DNA of 64,000 bases from Hemibagrus wyckioides (lineage: Eukaryota; Chordata; Actinopteri; Siluriformes; Bagridae): NCBI RefSeq assembly GCF_019097595.1, contig NC_080719.1:10425501-10489500 (forward strand). Reading direction: 5' to 3'. A model generated the notes under the pieces. It was not told the DNA's origin, searched no databases, and saw only the letters and a program-made list of their open reading frames with translations. This document shows positions 60,430 through 64,000 of the stretch, piece by piece. The first letter of the stretch is position 1. Each line of letters begins with the position of its first letter. Both the position numbers and the translations under genes were made by a program.

Positions 60430-60960
60430 ATAATTAGCAGTAAATGAGAAGCAAGTGGACGCTCCCTGAGTTTCAGGTGTTCGTGGCTCCATTTGGCTCT
60501 CTTCACATGAGCAGAAGGCAGGCAGAGCTCATAACAGCGATGATGAACTAGGCGTTTTAGCCGTGAGTAAACTTGAACTGAGCTGGCCTCATTAGGCCTT
60601 TGTGCAGCTCGAGTTCCTCTGTCCTTCTGGTGTCCACCTGGTTCCCCATCGATCCTAATAATGGTGCGTTATCAATCAGCGTGCACACCCCTCCCTTTCA
60701 GCTAATGGGCTTAGTGCGCTTTGTGCTAGCTCATCAAATTACACACAATGACTAAGTGTGCGAAGAAGGCCTTCCCCTCATCCTCCTCCCTCTCAGCTCC
60801 TTCAATTGCTATCTTATTGCTTGCTCCCTTTGTGTTGGAGCAGATAGAGATCTGTGTAGGGAGTGCCTTTTCTCCTGCTGTCTCAGAGCTGCCGGATCAG
60901 TACTGACCCTGCTTCACTGAGCAACGTGCAGGCGATTAGATTAGAATCATCACAATTCCT
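60430..60960. promoter_or_regulatory. candidate conserved enhancer block with HOX/PBX-type motif
   Basis: The block is non-repetitive, balanced in composition and bounded by low-complexity DNA. It contains ATCAATCA at 60671-60678 (reverse complement TGATTGAT, the PBX/HOX consensus), TAATAATGG near 60656 and TAATGG at 60703. No coding potential. Enhancer status is inference. Confidence 0.3.
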
Positions 60961-61914
60961 AAGCATTATTTTTTTTTTGTTGTTTTACATTTTTACAATA
61001 CAATCATGACAATATGAAATGCATATTGATAATGATGAAGAAGGGTATGGTTCAGCCAGTGTGCTGTCTGAGAACTACACACATCCTGAATGGGCTCCTG
61101 CTTTGCATTTCCATCCAGAAAGTTAAGTGACAGTGACATTATTTCTACACACAGGGGAAAACCGAGCTTCTCTCAGGGAACCTCGGATTTCTCCGCTCGC
61201 CCCTGTGTGAACAATAGCATCATTGTGTATTTTTGCTAGGGTATATACTGTATAACTGATTACCGGCACATGCCTACTAAGGACACACATGTACAAATGC
61301 CTGGTGGTGTGTAAAAAGCCTTCAGATTCATTCTTTATTTTTTTTTTACTTCTTGTACTGTATATCGTTCCGCAAATAATAGAACAGAAATATGTTTCTC
61401 TTTTTTGTGCGTCTCAACCACAGGTAAGTTTCTAGCATTGTAAAATTTGGTTACCTAAAGTGAAAAGGAAGAAAATTGCATTTAAGGGCTGCATTTTAAC
61501 TCCAAATAAGGACACTACGACTATCTTTATATTCCTAACCTAATCTACTTGTGGAAAAACAACATTACTGCCACGCTTCAACCAATTATAAGGGCTCAAT
61601 CTGATTACCAGCATCATCCACATCATCCATAACAACTGATATTCACCTGCAGAATATCAGTACAATTTTTAAATCTTTGTTCATGTTAACTTTACTACCC
61701 ATAGAATCGCTGATTAATTCACTGATTTTTATTCTGGTGTCTAAATTGTTTGCATTTAATGTCTTTTTTAGGATTAGGTTAGTTCAGCTTTTTGAAACCT
61801 TCCTGTTCTTCTGTGTGGTGATGATGTAATGGCACTTGAGCTTTGTGGATATTTTAGCAGTCAGTATCCGATTACAAATGGAACACATTAAACTTCTATC
61901 CATTTCAAAGTGGA
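60961..61914. other. gene-free intergenic DNA
   Basis: AT-rich sequence with T-runs near 60969 and 61339 and no recognisable gene, RNA or mobile element. Confidence 0.5.
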
Positions 61915-62062
<148 letters not shown>

Positions 62063-62700
62063 GAGCTGCTGCTCAACACATTCAGAGAAAAGCACCGTCT
62101 GCCCTCTTCCACATACAAGGCCAGTGGTTGCTGGTTTAAGCCCCAGCACCTCTTTCTGCTGTATCATGGCTGATCCTGTGCTCTGACCCCAGCCTCCTAA
62201 CACATTATGCAATTAGGTAAACATTACATTCTCATACCTCTTATTATTTCTATTCATTATTATTTTTATATAAACCTTGTCCGTAAATTTAGTGTATTCA
62301 TATGCACAGTTTAAGGAACAGTGGCTGGGTTTTCATTTCACTGCAAATTGTATACTCTATATAACTGTATACATGACAAAATCTTTAATCTCTTGAACGT
62401 CTCTAAGCTCATAAAGGTGGTTGGAGCAGCATATGAAACAAAACAGACAAAAACGTATGCAATCAAATATTAAATTTTATCTCCATTAAGTCTATTTAGC
62501 TGCTCGTCCCTATAATTTTGCCCACCTAAAAATGCACCTAGATGTAAAAATCAGGAAATGAAAGATACCTTAAACATATATGCATGAAAGCTGTACACAT
62601 ATGCACTTTATTCATAAACATTCATCATATTTATGTTCATATCAGTCATTGGAATGTAATCATATGCCTTATTACATAATTTTAGATTTCCTTTTTAATG
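62063..62700. other. gene-free intergenic DNA
   Basis: AT-rich single-copy-looking sequence with no exon or mobile element identified until the transposon-end-like block at about 62700. Confidence 0.5.
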
Positions 62701-62722
62701 TCCCAAAACCTTTGGCAATATG

Positions 62723-62834
<112 letters not shown>

Positions 62835-63169
62835 TATTTATTTATTTTTTCTTGCTTATTTTCCCTGATATTTTTTTCTGTTTGGAATGATATAATTCCG
62901 TTTGGTATATTGTATTCCTCTCCTAATTTTTTCCACTCAATTTTTATTACACAGACAGGTGGAAAAAGCATTTTACTGCATGTGGTACTGTGTATGATTG
63001 TGTATGGACTAATAAAATATGAATGTCAGATATTTCTCATAATCATCAAAAACAAAAGACCTGGCCTTGCTGTTCCAATATGTAGGCAAGGGACTGCATG
63101 TGTGTACTGTTTCAGAATTGCCCTGTTGCTCTGCACTGTATTTATTTATTCTCTGAAGTAGCTATTCAG

Positions 63170-63660
63170 ACACAAGTGCACTGCAGCCATTACTGCTGTG
63201 TACTCAAATTTACTGTTATGGCATTCGCTCAATCTAAACCAAGGCAGCGTTTAAATAAACAGGCCCTTCTTCATCTCGTTAGTGGCCCGGCAGGTATTAT
63301 TTAATTACTGACAAGTCTCAGATGGCTGTCTGTGGAGAAAGCTGCTTAATGCATAAAAATAAACTCTGCTCTGCAACCAATCAGTTCGAGAAGATTCCTT
63401 TAAACAGCACAATGACAAACTTCTTACTCTCGCTAATGAGATTATGAGTCTAATGCATGTTAAAGCACGGAGAGGAACCTCCCTGATCGGCACGAGTTCA
63501 CAGTGTTATCAGATGAAGCAGCAGCGTTTTATCTGATGGATTTGTCTAAAGCCCTCTGCTCTGCTAAATTAGCTCCATTAGCTGAATGCATCACGGAGGT
63601 CAGCAGAGGACCACTGTGCGTTGCTCGGCAGGCTCAGTACGGAATATCGAGGATCGGATT
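63170..63660. promoter_or_regulatory. candidate conserved enhancer block with paired-homeodomain site
   Basis: The block is non-repetitive and balanced in composition. It contains TAATTA at 63302-63307, TAATGAGATTA at 63434-63444 (TAATNNNATTA, a P3-type homeodomain dimer site), and ATTAG repeats near 63568-63580. No domain-bearing frame is present. A developmental enhancer is a plausible reading but is not shown by this sequence alone. Confidence 0.3.
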
Positions 63661-64000
63661 TCTTTGCTGAAGCGCCATGCTGAATGATTAGAAAAACATA
63701 AACACTGTTCTTAGAAGGCTGTCCATCAGGGAAGCTAAAGATCAACACACTTACTCTGGAATTGCTGAAACGTTCTGATTTTTAATCAACAAACCTGTCA
63801 AATCTCCTTTATTCTTATTACAGAAGCAGGCCTTTGTGTAACTAAGCTTATTTGAAATATAGTTATGTAATGACCACATAACTACTGTGAATTACTGATG
63901 GGGTTATTTTTATGAACACACTTTTTCCTGACCCCATGTTAACTACCTCAGCAATTCTTGTTAACAAGCCAGGATAATATGCCATATAATTAACTAATAT

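Overview
The window is vertebrate, almost certainly teleost fish, nuclear DNA. The signs are one intron-containing vertebrate gene with a CpG-rich promoter, very long TA, CA/GT, CT/GA and ATCT microsatellites, tRNA-headed SINE-type repeats, and Tc1-like and hAT-like DNA transposons of the kinds common in fish. A catfish or other otophysan is my best guess from the repeat mix, but that is weak inference.

Only one protein-coding gene is supported: mex3b, on the minus strand. It has two coding exons (26517-26289 and 24873-23495) joined by a 1,415-bp phase-1 intron, giving 535 residues with two KH domains and a C-terminal C3HC4 RING. The first exon lies in a CpG-rich block (about 26290-27290) with a consensus CRE, GC boxes and an unusual run of octamer (TTTGCAT) and CCAAT (ATTGG) motifs. 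The region downstream of the stop (about 22850-23494) looks like a long, complex 3' UTR.

Layout: 1-2.4 kb holds three long TA arrays plus CA, CT and GA arrays. 2.4-22.8 kb is gene-free and holds an hAT-like MITE with a perfect 8-bp target duplication (8174-8698), a degraded Tc1 relic and several SINE-type copies. 22.8-27.3 kb is mex3b. 27.3-50.3 kb is gene-free, with a TSD-flanked SINE (35419-35666), a 36-bp-period minisatellite (38140-38740), a second hAT-like MITE (42898-43090) and a SINE interrupted by another repeat (49318-49920). 50.3-52.0 kb holds a Tc1 relic followed by a nearly intact Tc1-like element (50704-51951), whose transposase is broken by two stop codons. 52-64 kb is gene-free, with a CACTA-like hairpin element, a long pyrimidine tract, a 37-unit ATCT array and a GT/TA array that starts at what looks like a leftover transposon end.

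The picture is a developmental RNA-binding gene alone in a large noncoding neighbourhood. Several non-repetitive blocks with homeodomain-type motifs (for example 60430-60960 and 63170-63660) are candidate conserved enhancers. I found no convincing undescribed gene system. The most interesting signals are the mex3b promoter motif array, the candidate enhancers and the frame-preserving minisatellite.
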